From the NCBI GenBank assembly GCA_031401675.1, contig JANNRR010000162.1, forward strand, positions 1 to 48,964: 48,964 nucleotides of DNA, written 5' to 3'. Within the stretch, counting starts at the first letter, position 1. Every line of letters begins with the position of its first letter. The DNA is from JANNRR01 sp031401675 (GTDB lineage Bacteria > Pseudomonadota > Alphaproteobacteria > Rhodobacterales > Rhodobacteraceae). Below, piece by piece: positions 24,857 to 33,563 of the stretch. A program made the position numbers and the translations under genes. The notes below the pieces were generated by a model. That model saw only the letters and a program-made list of their open reading frames with translations. It was not told the DNA's origin and did no database searches.

Positions 24857-25291
24857 ATGCGGATCCTGTTGACAGCGGTGCTGATATTCTGGGCCGCGAT
24901 GGTGTCAGCACAGGCATGGAAGGAACCGGCGCGCGGGTCAGAGCTGCGTGCTGCGTTGACCGATGCCGTGCGCCCGCATGTGGAATGGCTGTTGGGTGCG
25001 CCGGTGGAGTTCCGGGTGGCATCGATGCGGGTGGCGGGCGATTTGGGCTTTGCCATTCTTGATCCGCAGCGGCCCGGCGGCGTGGCGATTGATCTGGCCC
25101 GCAGCCCGATGGTGCTGCGCGATGCGTGGGATATGTCGATGACCGACGGCATTCAGGTTCAGGTCCTCTACCGGAAATCCGGTGCAACCTGGGTAGCTTT
25201 GTTCTGGCAGATCGGCGCGACCGATGTCTGGTATTCCTGGGAAGCCTATTGCGATGCGTTCTATGCGGTGATCCCGGAGGCCTGTGGATAA
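24857..25291 (+). CDS. Secreted protein of unknown function
   Basis: A 144-residue protein with a clear signal peptide (MRILLTAVLIFWAAMVSAQA). I do not recognise the family. The mature part is of mixed composition, rich in Trp (WLLGAP, DAWDMS, WVALFWQIGATDVWYSWE), and has two Cys near the C-terminus (EAYCDAF and EACG) that could form a disulfide. GTG at 24854 directly precedes the ATG and could be used instead. It stands alone on the plus strand between topA and dprA, both on the other strand. Confidence 0.7.
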   Translation: MRILLTAVLIFWAAMVSAQAWKEPARGSELRAALTDAVRPHVEWLLGAPVEFRVASMRVAGDLGFAILDPQRPGGVAIDLARSPMVLRDAWDMSMTDGIQVQVLYRKSGATWVALFWQIGATDVWYSWEAYCDAFYAVIPEACG

Positions 25292-25482
25292 GTGACCGAA
25301 GCCCGGTTGGGGCGGTCAGTGGAAGCGTTCTGGCGCGGGACCGGGTACACCCGGCACCGAATTCCGTTACAGGCCATCTGCAGACCGGGCGCAGCTGTTC
25401 GCTGCCTGCATCCAGTTCCCGTTCGCCGCATTTCCCGCTGACCAGTTGCACCCCGAATCGACAGGTTGCAGAGCAGGTGCGC

Positions 25483-26652
25483 CTAGCTTACCCGGGACAA
25501 CAGGCCGCCGGCCTGACGGATGATCCGCCCGTCAAGTTCCAGGTTAAGCAGTTCCGGCGCAACCTGCGCCGCGGGCAGATTCAGATCGCGTATCAGTTGA
25601 TCCTCGGCGGTCGGGCTCGGGCCAAGCCGGGCGAGGATATCGCTGTGCAGGGACGAAGTTTCGCGCAGTGACCGTGCCCGGGGCCCTTCGGGCAGGGCAG
25701 GAGTGGTCGCCGGGCGGGTTTCGCCGGCTGCACGGGCTTCGGCGGCGGCGCGGGCGCGGGCGGGGGCCAGCGCCTCCATCACATCCTCGACCGACCGGAT
25801 CAGCGTTGCCCCGTCGCGGATCAGCATGTTGCAGCCCGAGGCGCGGGCATCGAACGGATGCCCCGGCACTGCCATCACGTCGCGTCCCTGATCCAGCGCA
25901 TTGCGCGCCGTGATCAGGCTGCCGGAGCGGGCCGCAGCCTCCACCACGATCACCGCCTGCGACAGGCCGGAAATGATGCGGTTGCGGATCGGGAAATGCC
26001 GGGCCTGCGGGTCCAGCCCGATGGGCTGTTCGGAAAGCCGCAGACCCTGCGTGGCAATCTTTGCGGCCAGTTGTTCGTTTTCAACGGGGTACATCACATC
26101 CACCCCGCCGGCCATCACGGCAATCGTGCCCAGTGACAGTGTCGCTTCGTGCGCCGCCGCGTCAATGCCGCGTGCCAGACCCGAAACCACGGCATAGCCA
26201 GCCTCGGCCAGGCCTTCGGCCAGTTTCCGGGCCATGCGCAACCCCAGGCTGGAGGCATTGCGGGCCCCGACCATGGCAATCATCGGGCGCGCCAGCAGCC
26301 GGGCATCGCCCAGGGTCCAGAGCACCGGCGGGGCGTCGGCCAGATCAGTCAGGGCCAGAGGATAGGCCGGGGTGCCATGACAGATCATCTGTGCGCCAAC
26401 CCGGCGCGCCGCAGCCATTTCGCGGGAGGCCTGTTCGGCGGTGCAAGGCGCATAGTCCGTGACACCTGCCGCTTCTGCGATGCCCGGCAGGGCGGCAAGG
26501 GCCGCCTGCGCCGAGCCATGTTCCAGCAACAGGCGGTGAAACGTCGTGCAGCCAACCCGGTAGGAGCGAATGAGGCGAAGCCATGCCAGGCGGTCATCTT
26601 CGGTGGTGGGTGGGGTGGAGGGGGCGCGTGTCGAAAACAAACTGCTCATCAT
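25483..26652 (-). CDS. dprA: DNA processing protein DprA
   Basis: A 389-residue protein with an N-terminal helical region, the central Rossmann-like DprA domain (AMVGARNASS, VVSGLARGIDAAAHEATL, VMAGGVDVMYPVEN, EQPIGLDPQARHFPIRNRIISGLS, ARSGSLITARNALDQGRDV) and a C-terminal winged-helix DML1-like domain (last 60 residues, ILARLGPSPTAEDQLIRDL). DprA protects incoming single-stranded DNA and loads RecA during natural transformation. An Ala/Arg-rich linker joins the domains. The gene stands alone, without other competence genes nearby. Confidence 0.93.
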   Translation of the reverse strand: MMSSLFSTRAPSTPPTTEDDRLAWLRLIRSYRVGCTTFHRLLLEHGSAQAALAALPGIAEAAGVTDYAPCTAEQASREMAAARRVGAQMICHGTPAYPLALTDLADAPPVLWTLGDARLLARPMIAMVGARNASSLGLRMARKLAEGLAEAGYAVVSGLARGIDAAAHEATLSLGTIAVMAGGVDVMYPVENEQLAAKIATQGLRLSEQPIGLDPQARHFPIRNRIISGLSQAVIVVEAAARSGSLITARNALDQGRDVMAVPGHPFDARASGCNMLIRDGATLIRSVEDVMEALAPARARAAAEARAAGETRPATTPALPEGPRARSLRETSSLHSDILARLGPSPTAEDQLIRDLNLPAAQVAPELLNLELDGRIIRQAGGLLSRVS

Positions 26653-26720
26653 GTCTCCTCCTCATTCAAGTCGGAACATGGCCGGTCAAGGTTAATGGAG
26701 GGTGAATCGATCTGGTGCCG

Positions 26721-27356
26721 TCAGGTCCGGTCAGGCATTTTCTCGTCGGCACCGATGCGGGCCTGCTGAAAGACGGGCAGCGCTTCACAGCGTTGTTCCA
26801 GCCGCTCAAGGTTCGGATACTGACCGTCCGGAAACATTTCCGGCAGGCGCAGGCGCAGATAACCGATGGAACAGACCGCCATCACATCGGCTTGGCTGAA
26901 GTCGTCGCCGCAAAACCACGGGGCCTGGCAACGCCGCTCCATCTCGGTCAGGCCGGCGGCAATCTGCCCCAGACACCGGGCCAACCAGTCCTGAGCAACA
27001 GCGGCGGGCGGATGGAAGAACCGTTCATAGACCACCACGCCGACTTTTTCACCGGTGCTTTGGGCCAGCACGGTGTCTTGCAGGATGCGGCGGCGGGCCG
27101 GGCCTTGCGCCGGCATCAACGCACGGGCCGGCCCGACCAGTTCGTCCAGATAGTCAACGATCGCGCCACTGTCGATCAGCACCTCGCCGTCCGCCAGCAG
27201 CAGGGCCGGGATCCGGGTCAGCGGGCTGATCGCGGCAACTGCGGCCGCATCGCCAAACACCGACCGCGTGTCGCGCTCGAACGGCAGGCCGTAGTGCAGC
27301 ATGGTGATCGCAACTCTGCGGGTGAACGGGCTGTCGTATTGGCCCAGCAGGATCAT
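26721..27356 (-). CDS. Glutathione S-transferase family protein
   Basis: A 211-residue protein with an N-terminal thioredoxin-like domain (MILLGQYDSPFTRRVAI, then SPLTRIPALLLADGEVLIDS with the cis-Pro and Glu/Ser glutathione-binding pair) and a helical C-terminal domain. A Ser or Tyr near SPFTRR may be the catalytic residue; substrate unknown. Its ATG overlaps the tldD stop (ATGA, 27353-27356), so it is coupled to tldD. An upstream frame has no conserved residues. Confidence 0.85.
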   Translation of the reverse strand: MILLGQYDSPFTRRVAITMLHYGLPFERDTRSVFGDAAAVAAISPLTRIPALLLADGEVLIDSGAIVDYLDELVGPARALMPAQGPARRRILQDTVLAQSTGEKVGVVVYERFFHPPAAVAQDWLARCLGQIAAGLTEMERRCQAPWFCGDDFSQADVMAVCSIGYLRLRLPEMFPDGQYPNLERLEQRCEALPVFQQARIGADEKMPDRT

Positions 27357-28774
27357 GTCGCCGATCCCCCGACCGTCAGTCCGCCGATCAGCAACGTCGG
27401 CTGGCCGACACCCACCGGCACCCATTGCCCGGCCTTGCCGCAATTGCCGATCCCGGGGTCAAGCTGCATGTCGTTGCCGATGGCGCGAATCTGGCGCAGC
27501 GCCGTCGGGCCGTCGCCGATCAGGGTGGCACCCCGGACCGGAGCACCGACAACACCGTTCTTTACCCGGTAGGCTTCGGTGCAGGAAAACACGAACTTGC
27601 CGTTGGTGATATCGACCTGGCCGCCGCCGAAGCCTACGGCATAGATACCGTCCTTTACCTCGGCCACGATGTCGGTCGGGTCGGCGGTGCCAGACAGCAT
27701 GTAGGTGTTGGTCATCCGGGGCATCGGGATGTGGGCATAGCTTTCCCGCCGGCCGTTGCCGGTCGGGGCCACACCCATCAGGTGCGCGTTCTGCCGGTCC
27801 TGCATGTAGCCAACCAGAATTCCGTCCTCGATCAGCACGTTGCGGGCTGATGGTGTGCCCTCGTCATCCACCGAGAGCGAGCCGCGCCGGTCGGGAATGG
27901 TGCCGTCGTCCAGCACGGTGACGCCGAGGGCGGCTACGCGGGCCCCCATCAGGCCGGAAAAGGCCGAGGTCTGTTTGCGGTTGAAGTCGCCCTCCAACCC
28001 GTGGCCGACCGCTTCGTGCAGCAATATCCCGGGCCAGCCGGGGCCAAGCGCAACGTCCATCATGCCTGCCGGGGCCGGTACCGCCTCCAGATTGACCAGT
28101 GCGATGCGCAGGGCCTCGCGGGCCACGGCCTGCCAATGCGCTACCTCGATCCGGCCCGCCAGCCCACTGCGCCCGCCACCACCGGTCCCACCCGACTCAC
28201 GGCGGCCATGCTCCTCGACAATGACCGAGATGTTCAGCCGCGACATTGGCCGGGTGTCGCGGACAATCGTCCCCTCGGGCCGCAATATCTCCACCTCCTG
28301 GATCGACGCCGCCAGGGTGGCCGATACCTGAATGACGCGGGCATCCAGACTGCGGGCGTAGGCGTCGATTTCGCGCAGAACGTCGAGTTTCACCGGAAAT
28401 GTCGCATCAAGCATCGGGTCGGCGTCGGTATAGAGCTTGCGGTTGGTCCCCTGCGGTGGGGCCGCCATGGTACCACCCCCGCCCCCGACAGCCAGCCGCA
28501 CCGTCTCGACCGCCCGCAGCAACGCGGATTCAGTGATGTGCGTTGAATGGGCGTAGCCGGCCACCTCTCCACGGACAGCCCGTAGGCCAAAGCCTTCCGA
28601 CGCATCGTAGCTGGCAGTCTTGATCCGTCCGTCGTCGAACACCAGCGCCTCGGATCGCCGCCGTTCCAGAAATAACTCGCCGTCGTCGCCACCCTGGGTG
28701 GCCTTTTGCAGCACCTGCAGGGCGCGCGCGGGATCGATCATCGTTTCAAACGGGCGGAACGCGGCGCTGCTCAT
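27353..28774 (-). CDS. tldD: Metalloprotease TldD
   Basis: A 473-residue protein with the HExxxH zinc motif HEAVGH at about 253-258 and the family segments DDEGTPSARNVLIEDGIL, RMTNTYMLSG and GVVGAPVRGATLIG. TldD pairs with TldE/PmbA to form a heterodimeric protease that degrades unfolded peptides and matures some modified peptides. No pmbA is in the window. The frame opens eight codons earlier (28798), but MSSAAFRPFE is the likely start. It begins a short operon with the GST gene. Confidence 0.93.
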   Translation of the reverse strand: MSSAAFRPFETMIDPARALQVLQKATQGGDDGELFLERRRSEALVFDDGRIKTASYDASEGFGLRAVRGEVAGYAHSTHITESALLRAVETVRLAVGGGGGTMAAPPQGTNRKLYTDADPMLDATFPVKLDVLREIDAYARSLDARVIQVSATLAASIQEVEILRPEGTIVRDTRPMSRLNISVIVEEHGRRESGGTGGGGRSGLAGRIEVAHWQAVAREALRIALVNLEAVPAPAGMMDVALGPGWPGILLHEAVGHGLEGDFNRKQTSAFSGLMGARVAALGVTVLDDGTIPDRRGSLSVDDEGTPSARNVLIEDGILVGYMQDRQNAHLMGVAPTGNGRRESYAHIPMPRMTNTYMLSGTADPTDIVAEVKDGIYAVGFGGGQVDITNGKFVFSCTEAYRVKNGVVGAPVRGATLIGDGPTALRQIRAIGNDMQLDPGIGNCGKAGQWVPVGVGQPTLLIGGLTVGGSAT

Positions 28775-29219
28775 TCTCGAACTCTCTTTCCGGCGCACGG
28801 CGGGTGGCCAGCCTGCGGCTATTGAAGTGCGGCACAGAACCGCAAGCGGCGTGCCCTGCGATGAACCTAAGGCGCTGCCGGCCGGGTCGCAAGGTGGCTG
28901 CGGCGGGCGATTGCCGGGTCATCGCTTGCACCGTCACAGTCCGGCTTGGCAGGAGGGGTCGCGCGGCGAAGCGCAAGGGCGGGCAGACCGGACCAAGGAA
29001 ACCAGCCCCGGTTGGCATGACGCGCTGCGGGCTCGTCTGGTTGGCGGTCAGGCATTGCCCTATGGACCCGCCACATGGCGTCCCTTTGCCGCAACGGTTT
29101 TGCTTGTCGATCAGGGCCTGATATGGTTTTACCGATCGCAGAAACAACGGGATTCTGCGGGCAGCCGCACATCTTGAACAGGCGGGCGCTTTGGCCGCAT
29201 GCAGAACGGGAACAGGACG
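28775..29219. other. Divergent intergenic region tldD / coxB
   Basis: 445 bases. A possible plus-strand promoter for the cta operon is TTGCTT and TATGGT 16 bases apart at about 29101-29128, some 90 bases before coxB. Open frames on both strands show no recognisable protein and a flatter third-position GC than their neighbours. Confidence 0.4.
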
Positions 29220-30155
29220 ATGCGATTTTCCTCATGGGTGACAGGCGGTCTGACGGTGCTTGGGGCAGGCTTCGCGGCGGCTGCCGGCTTGACGCAGACG
29301 ACGCTGGAAGGACTGGAAACTGTGGGCAAACCGGTTGACGGCCTGTTGGGCTTTCAACCCGCCGTGACCGAAATGGCGCGCGATCTGCAGTGGCTGGATC
29401 AGGCGCTTCTGATCATCTGCACGGTGATCGTGGTGTTTGTGACGCTGCTTCTTGCCTATGTGGCGCTGCGTTATAGGCAAAGTCGCAGCCCAAAGCCTGC
29501 GTCGTTCACTCACAATTCGGCGCTGGAAGTGACATGGACACTGGTTCCCGTCGTGATCCTGGTGTTCATAGGTGCATTCTCGCTGCCGATCCTGTTCAAA
29601 TCGCAGGAAATTCCCAAGGCGGACCTGACCATCAAGGCCATCGGCCACCAATGGTACTGGTCTTATGAGTATCCCGACGAAGGCATCGCGTTCGACAGCT
29701 TTCTGATCGACGGCTCGACCAAGGTCGCCTCGCTTGGCGACAACCAGCCCTTGGGCACGCCCGAGATCAACGACGACACCGCCCGGATGAAGCTGGAGGC
29801 GCTTGGCTATTCCGCCGACGAATTCCTGCTGGCGACCGATACCGCCGTAGTGATCCCGGTCAACAAGGTGGTCGTGGTGCAGGTGACCGGGGCCGACGTG
29901 ATCCATGCCTGGAAAGTACCGGCCTTCGGCGTGATGCAGGATGCGGTTCCGGGCCGCCTGGCCGAACTGTGGTTCAAGGCCGAACGCGAAGGCGTCTATT
30001 TCGGGCAATGTTCGGAATTGTGTGGCAAGAGCCATGCTTACATGCCGATCACGGTAAAGGTCGTCAGCCAGCAGGCCTATGACGCGTGGCTGGCGGGGGC
30101 CAAGGTCGAATTCGCCGGTGCGGCCATTCCGGTGGATGTGGCGGCCAACAACTGA
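29220..30155 (+). CDS. coxB: Cytochrome c oxidase subunit II (CuA subunit)
   Basis: A 311-residue subunit II with a signal-like N-terminus, two membrane helices (about 58-84 and 104-127), the aromatic patch HQWYWSYEYPDE (143-154) and the complete CuA site: His229, Cys264, Cys268, His272 and Met275. It takes electrons from cytochrome c at the periplasmic face. The ATG at 29220 follows AACAGGACG; an in-frame start at 29199 is weaker. It opens the cta operon coxB-ctaB-small ORF-ctaG-coxC-SURF1. Confidence 0.96.
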   Translation: MRFSSWVTGGLTVLGAGFAAAAGLTQTTLEGLETVGKPVDGLLGFQPAVTEMARDLQWLDQALLIICTVIVVFVTLLLAYVALRYRQSRSPKPASFTHNSALEVTWTLVPVVILVFIGAFSLPILFKSQEIPKADLTIKAIGHQWYWSYEYPDEGIAFDSFLIDGSTKVASLGDNQPLGTPEINDDTARMKLEALGYSADEFLLATDTAVVIPVNKVVVVQVTGADVIHAWKVPAFGVMQDAVPGRLAELWFKAEREGVYFGQCSELCGKSHAYMPITVKVVSQQAYDAWLAGAKVEFAGAAIPVDVAANN

Positions 30156-30210
30156 ACGTGGCAGGGGCGTCGCGCCCGGCTTCGCCAGGCAGAACGGCAG
30201 GAAATACGGG

Positions 30211-31170
30211 ATGATCAATACACGCGCAGCAGTACCTGGAACGTTTGAAGCGGCATTGGTGTCGCCGGGCGAGGCCAGCTTCGCCGACTATTTCGCGCTG
30301 CTGAAACCCCGGGTCATGTCGCTGGTGGTGTTCACGGCGCTGGTCGGCCTCTTGGTAGCACCGGTACAGGTACATCCGGTGGTGGCATTGGCCGCGATCA
30401 TTTTCATCGCGCTCGGGGCCGGGGCGTCCGGTGCCCTGAACATGTGGTGGGATGCCGATATCGACGCCGTGATGCGCCGCACCATGCGCCGACCGGTGCC
30501 ATCCGGTAAGGTTGCTGCGGGCGAGGCGCTTGGCCTTGGGCTGGCCCTGTCCGGGCTGTCGGTCGTGATGCTCGGGCTGGCCGCCAACCTGCTGGCGGCT
30601 GGCCTGCTGGCCTTTACCATCTTTTTCTACGTTGTGGTCTATTCGATGGGCCTGAAGCGTCTGACGCCGCAGAACATCGTGATCGGCGGTGCTGCCGGGG
30701 CATTTCCACCTATGATTGGCTGGGCCGTGGCAACCGGCGGCGTCAGCGTCGAGGCCGTTCTGATGTTCGCGCTGATCTTCATGTGGACGCCGCCGCATTT
30801 CTGGGCGCTGGCCCTGTTCATGAAGGATGATTACTCGAACGCCGGCGTGCCGATGCTGACGGTGACCCATGGCCGCAAGGCGACACGGGCGCATATTCTG
30901 GTCTACACGCTGGCGCTGGTGCCGGTGGCGATCGGAGCTGGGCTGACGTCGATCGGCGGCCCGGTCTATCTGTCGGCGGCAGTGTTGCTGAACGGCTGGT
31001 TCGTTCTTGGAGCGGTGCGGCTATGGCGGCGCGACGAGGCGATGGCCGAGGCTGACAAGTATCAGGTGGAAAAGGCGTTTTTCCGGTTTTCGCTCTGGTA
31101 TCTGTTCCTGCATTTCGGCGCATTCCTGCTCGAAAGCGGCCTTGGCCGGTTCGGATTGGGGGGCTGGTAA
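30211..31170 (+). CDS. ctaB: Protoheme IX farnesyltransferase (heme O synthase)
   Basis: A 319-residue UbiA-superfamily prenyltransferase with the Asp-rich motif NMWWDADIDAVMRRTMRRP near residues 80-98 and about eight membrane helices. It adds the farnesyl tail to heme b to form heme O, the precursor of heme A for aa3-type oxidase. The start at ATG 30211 gives MINTRAAVPGTFEAAL, as in relatives; the open frame runs further up into the coxB end. Its stop overlaps the next start (TAATG). Confidence 0.95.
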   Translation: MINTRAAVPGTFEAALVSPGEASFADYFALLKPRVMSLVVFTALVGLLVAPVQVHPVVALAAIIFIALGAGASGALNMWWDADIDAVMRRTMRRPVPSGKVAAGEALGLGLALSGLSVVMLGLAANLLAAGLLAFTIFFYVVVYSMGLKRLTPQNIVIGGAAGAFPPMIGWAVATGGVSVEAVLMFALIFMWTPPHFWALALFMKDDYSNAGVPMLTVTHGRKATRAHILVYTLALVPVAIGAGLTSIGGPVYLSAAVLLNGWFVLGAVRLWRRDEAMAEADKYQVEKAFFRFSLWYLFLHFGAFLLESGLGRFGLGGW

Positions 31171-31358
31171 TGGCACTGGGGCAGAACCACGAGATCCACA
31201 CCCGCCGCTTTGGCCGCAATCTTGGGGTCGGGCTTGTCCTTGCCGCCTTTGTCGCGCTGATCTTCGGGTTGACGGTGGTCAAGGTCACGCGCGGCGACCC
31301 GATGCAGGCGTTTGACCATACGCCGCGGCCATCTCTGGTTCCCGAGGCGTCGGAATGA
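31170..31358 (+). CDS. Small single-span membrane protein of the cta operon (CoxF-like)
   Basis: A 62-residue protein with a basic N-terminus, one membrane helix (LGVGLVLAAFVALIFGLTVV, residues 18-37) and a short periplasmic tail. Small proteins of this type occupy this spot in Rhodobacter and Paracoccus cta clusters and are named as oxidase assembly proteins, but the mechanism is unclear. Start overlaps the ctaB stop by one base and its stop overlaps the ctaG start, so translation is coupled. Confidence 0.75.
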   Translation: MALGQNHEIHTRRFGRNLGVGLVLAAFVALIFGLTVVKVTRGDPMQAFDHTPRPSLVPEASE

Positions 31359-31942
31359 CCCGGGACCCTTTGCCATCCCGAAATGTGCGGCGCACGGCAG
31401 TGATGCTTGTCGGCGTCGTTGCCTTGATGACGTCGCTGTCTTTTGCGGCGGTGCCGTTCTACGGCTGGTTCTGCCGCGTCACCGGCTATGGCGGCGCCAC
31501 TGTAACCGGGTCAGGGTCGGACACCATTCTGGACCAGACCGTTACGATCCGCTTTGATGCCTCGCTGGAGGCCGGGATGCCCTGGGACTTCCGCCCCATG
31601 CAGCGCGAAATGGAGGTACGGATCGGCGAAACCGGGCTGGCCTCTTACGAGGCGTACAATCCGACCGACCGGGTTTTGGCAGGTACCGCCAGTTACAACG
31701 TCGCCCCCGATGCGGCCGGTGGCTACTTTACCAAGATCGACTGTTTCTGCTTTACCGAACAGGTGCTGCAGCCGGGTCAGCGCGTCGAAATGCCGGTCAG
31801 CTTTTATGTCGATCCCGCAATAGTGACCGACGAAGCCGGGCAGTACATCAGGCATATCACCCTGTCCTACACCTTTCATCTGACGGATCTGCCGCAGGAT
31901 CAGGCAAGCCTGAGCCTCGCCCCGTCAGCGCAGGTCAACTGA
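31355..31942 (+). CDS. ctaG: Cytochrome c oxidase assembly protein CtaG/Cox11
   Basis: A 195-residue copper chaperone with one N-terminal membrane anchor (residues 14-35) and the copper-binding CFCF motif (Cys130, Cys132); Cys40 after the anchor is the third conserved Cys. It delivers copper to the CuB site of subunit I at the periplasmic side. It follows the small ORF with an ATGA overlap and precedes coxC by 45 bases. Confidence 0.95.
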   Translation: MTRDPLPSRNVRRTAVMLVGVVALMTSLSFAAVPFYGWFCRVTGYGGATVTGSGSDTILDQTVTIRFDASLEAGMPWDFRPMQREMEVRIGETGLASYEAYNPTDRVLAGTASYNVAPDAAGGYFTKIDCFCFTEQVLQPGQRVEMPVSFYVDPAIVTDEAGQYIRHITLSYTFHLTDLPQDQASLSLAPSAQVN

Positions 31943-31987
31943 CCCCAGACCCAGAAGCCCAGATCCAGAAGCCCAGAGGGACCGAAC

Positions 31988-32791
31988 ATGGCGCACGAAA
32001 AGAACCACGACTATCACATCCTGAACCCTTCGATCTGGCCGTTCATGGCGGCAGCCGGGGCCTTTTCGATGCTGGTCGGCATGGTGCTCTACATGCACGC
32101 CATGGGGCCATGGCTTGCCCTGATCGGTCTGGCTGTGGTGCTGTACGTCATGTACGCGTGGTGGTCCGATGTGATCACCGAAAGCCACGTCGGCGACCAT
32201 ACGCCGGTTGTACGACTGGGCCTGCGCTACGGCTTCATCATGTTCATCATGTCCGAAGTGATGTTCTTTGTCGCGTGGTTCTGGATGTTCTTCAAGAACG
32301 CCCTGTATCCCATGGGCCCCGACAGCCCGGCCATCGACGGCGTCTGGCCGCCCGCCGGGATCGAGACGTTCGACCCCTTCCACCTGCCGCTGATGAACAC
32401 GCTGATCCTCTTGTGCTCGGGCGCTGCCGCCACCTGGGCGCACCATGCGCTGGTGCATGAAAACAACCGCAAGGATATGGTGAACGGTCTGGTTCTGGCG
32501 ATTGTCCTCGGGGTCTTGTTCACCGTGTTCCAGGCCTATGAGTACAGTCACGCCGCCTTTGGCTTTTCGGGCAACATCTACGGCGCGACGTTCTTCATGG
32601 CGACCGGCTTTCACGGGTTCCATGTGATCATCGGCACGATCTTCCTGACCGTCTGCCTCTTGCGCACGCTCAACGGCCATTTCACTCCCGAACGCCACAT
32701 CGGGTTCGAAGCGGCGGCCTGGTACTGGCACTTCGTCGATGTGGTCTGGCTGTTCCTGTTTGCCGCAATCTATATCTGGGGTTCGGCCTGA
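31988..32791 (+). CDS. coxC: Cytochrome c oxidase subunit III
   Basis: A 267-residue, seven-helix membrane protein with family signatures: WPFMAAAGAFSMLVG at the N-terminus, SEVMFFVAWFWMFFKNAL, WAHHALVHENN, TGFHGFHVIIGTIFL, and the C-terminal AAAWYWHFVDVVWLFLF. Subunit III stabilises subunit I and its proton uptake. Subunit I is not in this window, so it must be encoded elsewhere, as in other Rhodobacter-type genomes. Confidence 0.97.
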   Translation: MAHEKNHDYHILNPSIWPFMAAAGAFSMLVGMVLYMHAMGPWLALIGLAVVLYVMYAWWSDVITESHVGDHTPVVRLGLRYGFIMFIMSEVMFFVAWFWMFFKNALYPMGPDSPAIDGVWPPAGIETFDPFHLPLMNTLILLCSGAAATWAHHALVHENNRKDMVNGLVLAIVLGVLFTVFQAYEYSHAAFGFSGNIYGATFFMATGFHGFHVIIGTIFLTVCLLRTLNGHFTPERHIGFEAAAWYWHFVDVVWLFLFAAIYIWGSA

Positions 32792-32867
32792 GCCCCTTGC
32801 GCAGCCATCTTTCCAGGAAAGGCGCGGGCCGCAGGGCGCGCGCTTTTTGCATCGGAAGGACCCGTTC

Positions 32868-33551
32868 TTGACATCCGCTTCTCGATTGATCGCACCGCTG
32901 ATCTTCGGTCTGGGCGGTGCTGCGGTACTGATCGGACTGGGGGTCTGGCAGTTGCAGCGGCTGGAATGGAAAACCGGCGAGCTGGCAGCAATCGACGCCA
33001 GGTTGACCGACGCGGCCGTGGCGCTGCCAGTTGCACCCGACCCGGTTGCAGACCGCTTTCTGCCTGTCAACGTTTCCGGTCGCCTGACCGGGCCGGAACT
33101 TGGCGTGCTGACCTCGATCAAGGAGGTTGGCGCCGGATTTCGCATCATCGCGGCGCTGCAGACCACAGAGGGCCGGATGATCATGGTGGATCTCGGCTTC
33201 GTGCCGGAGGCCGAACGGGCCACGCCGCGCCCCAAGGAAGATCTGACGGTGACCGGCAATCTGCTTTGGCCGGATGAAACCGACGGTTTCACCCCACCGC
33301 CCGATACGGGGCGCAACATCTGGTTCGCCCGCGACGTGGCAGCGATGGCGACAGCCTTGGGGACGGAACCGGTGCTGGTGGTGGTCCGTACGGTCGATCC
33401 CGCACCCGGATTGATCACGCCCCTGCCGGTCACCACTGTCGGTATCGCGAACGACCACCTGCAATATGCCATCACATGGTTTTCACTTTGCTTTGTCTGG
33501 CTGGGGATGACAGGGCTGCTGCTCTGGCGTATCAGGCAACGAACGGATTGA
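32868..33551 (+). CDS. SURF1-family cytochrome oxidase biogenesis protein
   Basis: A 227-residue protein with two membrane helices, one at the N-terminus (residues 8-24, LIFGLGGAAVLIGLGVW) followed by the conserved QLQRLEWK, and one at the C-terminus (YAITWFSLCFVWLGMTGLLL). The periplasmic domain has the family end HLQYAITWFSLC. SURF1 aids heme a insertion into subunit I. The best start is TTG at 32868 with GGAAGGA eight bases upstream; a longer frame (32739) runs back into coxC. Confidence 0.9.
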   Translation: MTSASRLIAPLIFGLGGAAVLIGLGVWQLQRLEWKTGELAAIDARLTDAAVALPVAPDPVADRFLPVNVSGRLTGPELGVLTSIKEVGAGFRIIAALQTTEGRMIMVDLGFVPEAERATPRPKEDLTVTGNLLWPDETDGFTPPPDTGRNIWFARDVAAMATALGTEPVLVVVRTVDPAPGLITPLPVTTVGIANDHLQYAITWFSLCFVWLGMTGLLLWRIRQRTD

Positions 33552-33563
33552 AGGCAAAGCGGA

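Noticed and set aside
28746..29177. Open frames on both strands between tldD and coxB
   Set aside because: No known domain, flat third-position GC and overlap with tldD or each other; considered promoter and spacer DNA.
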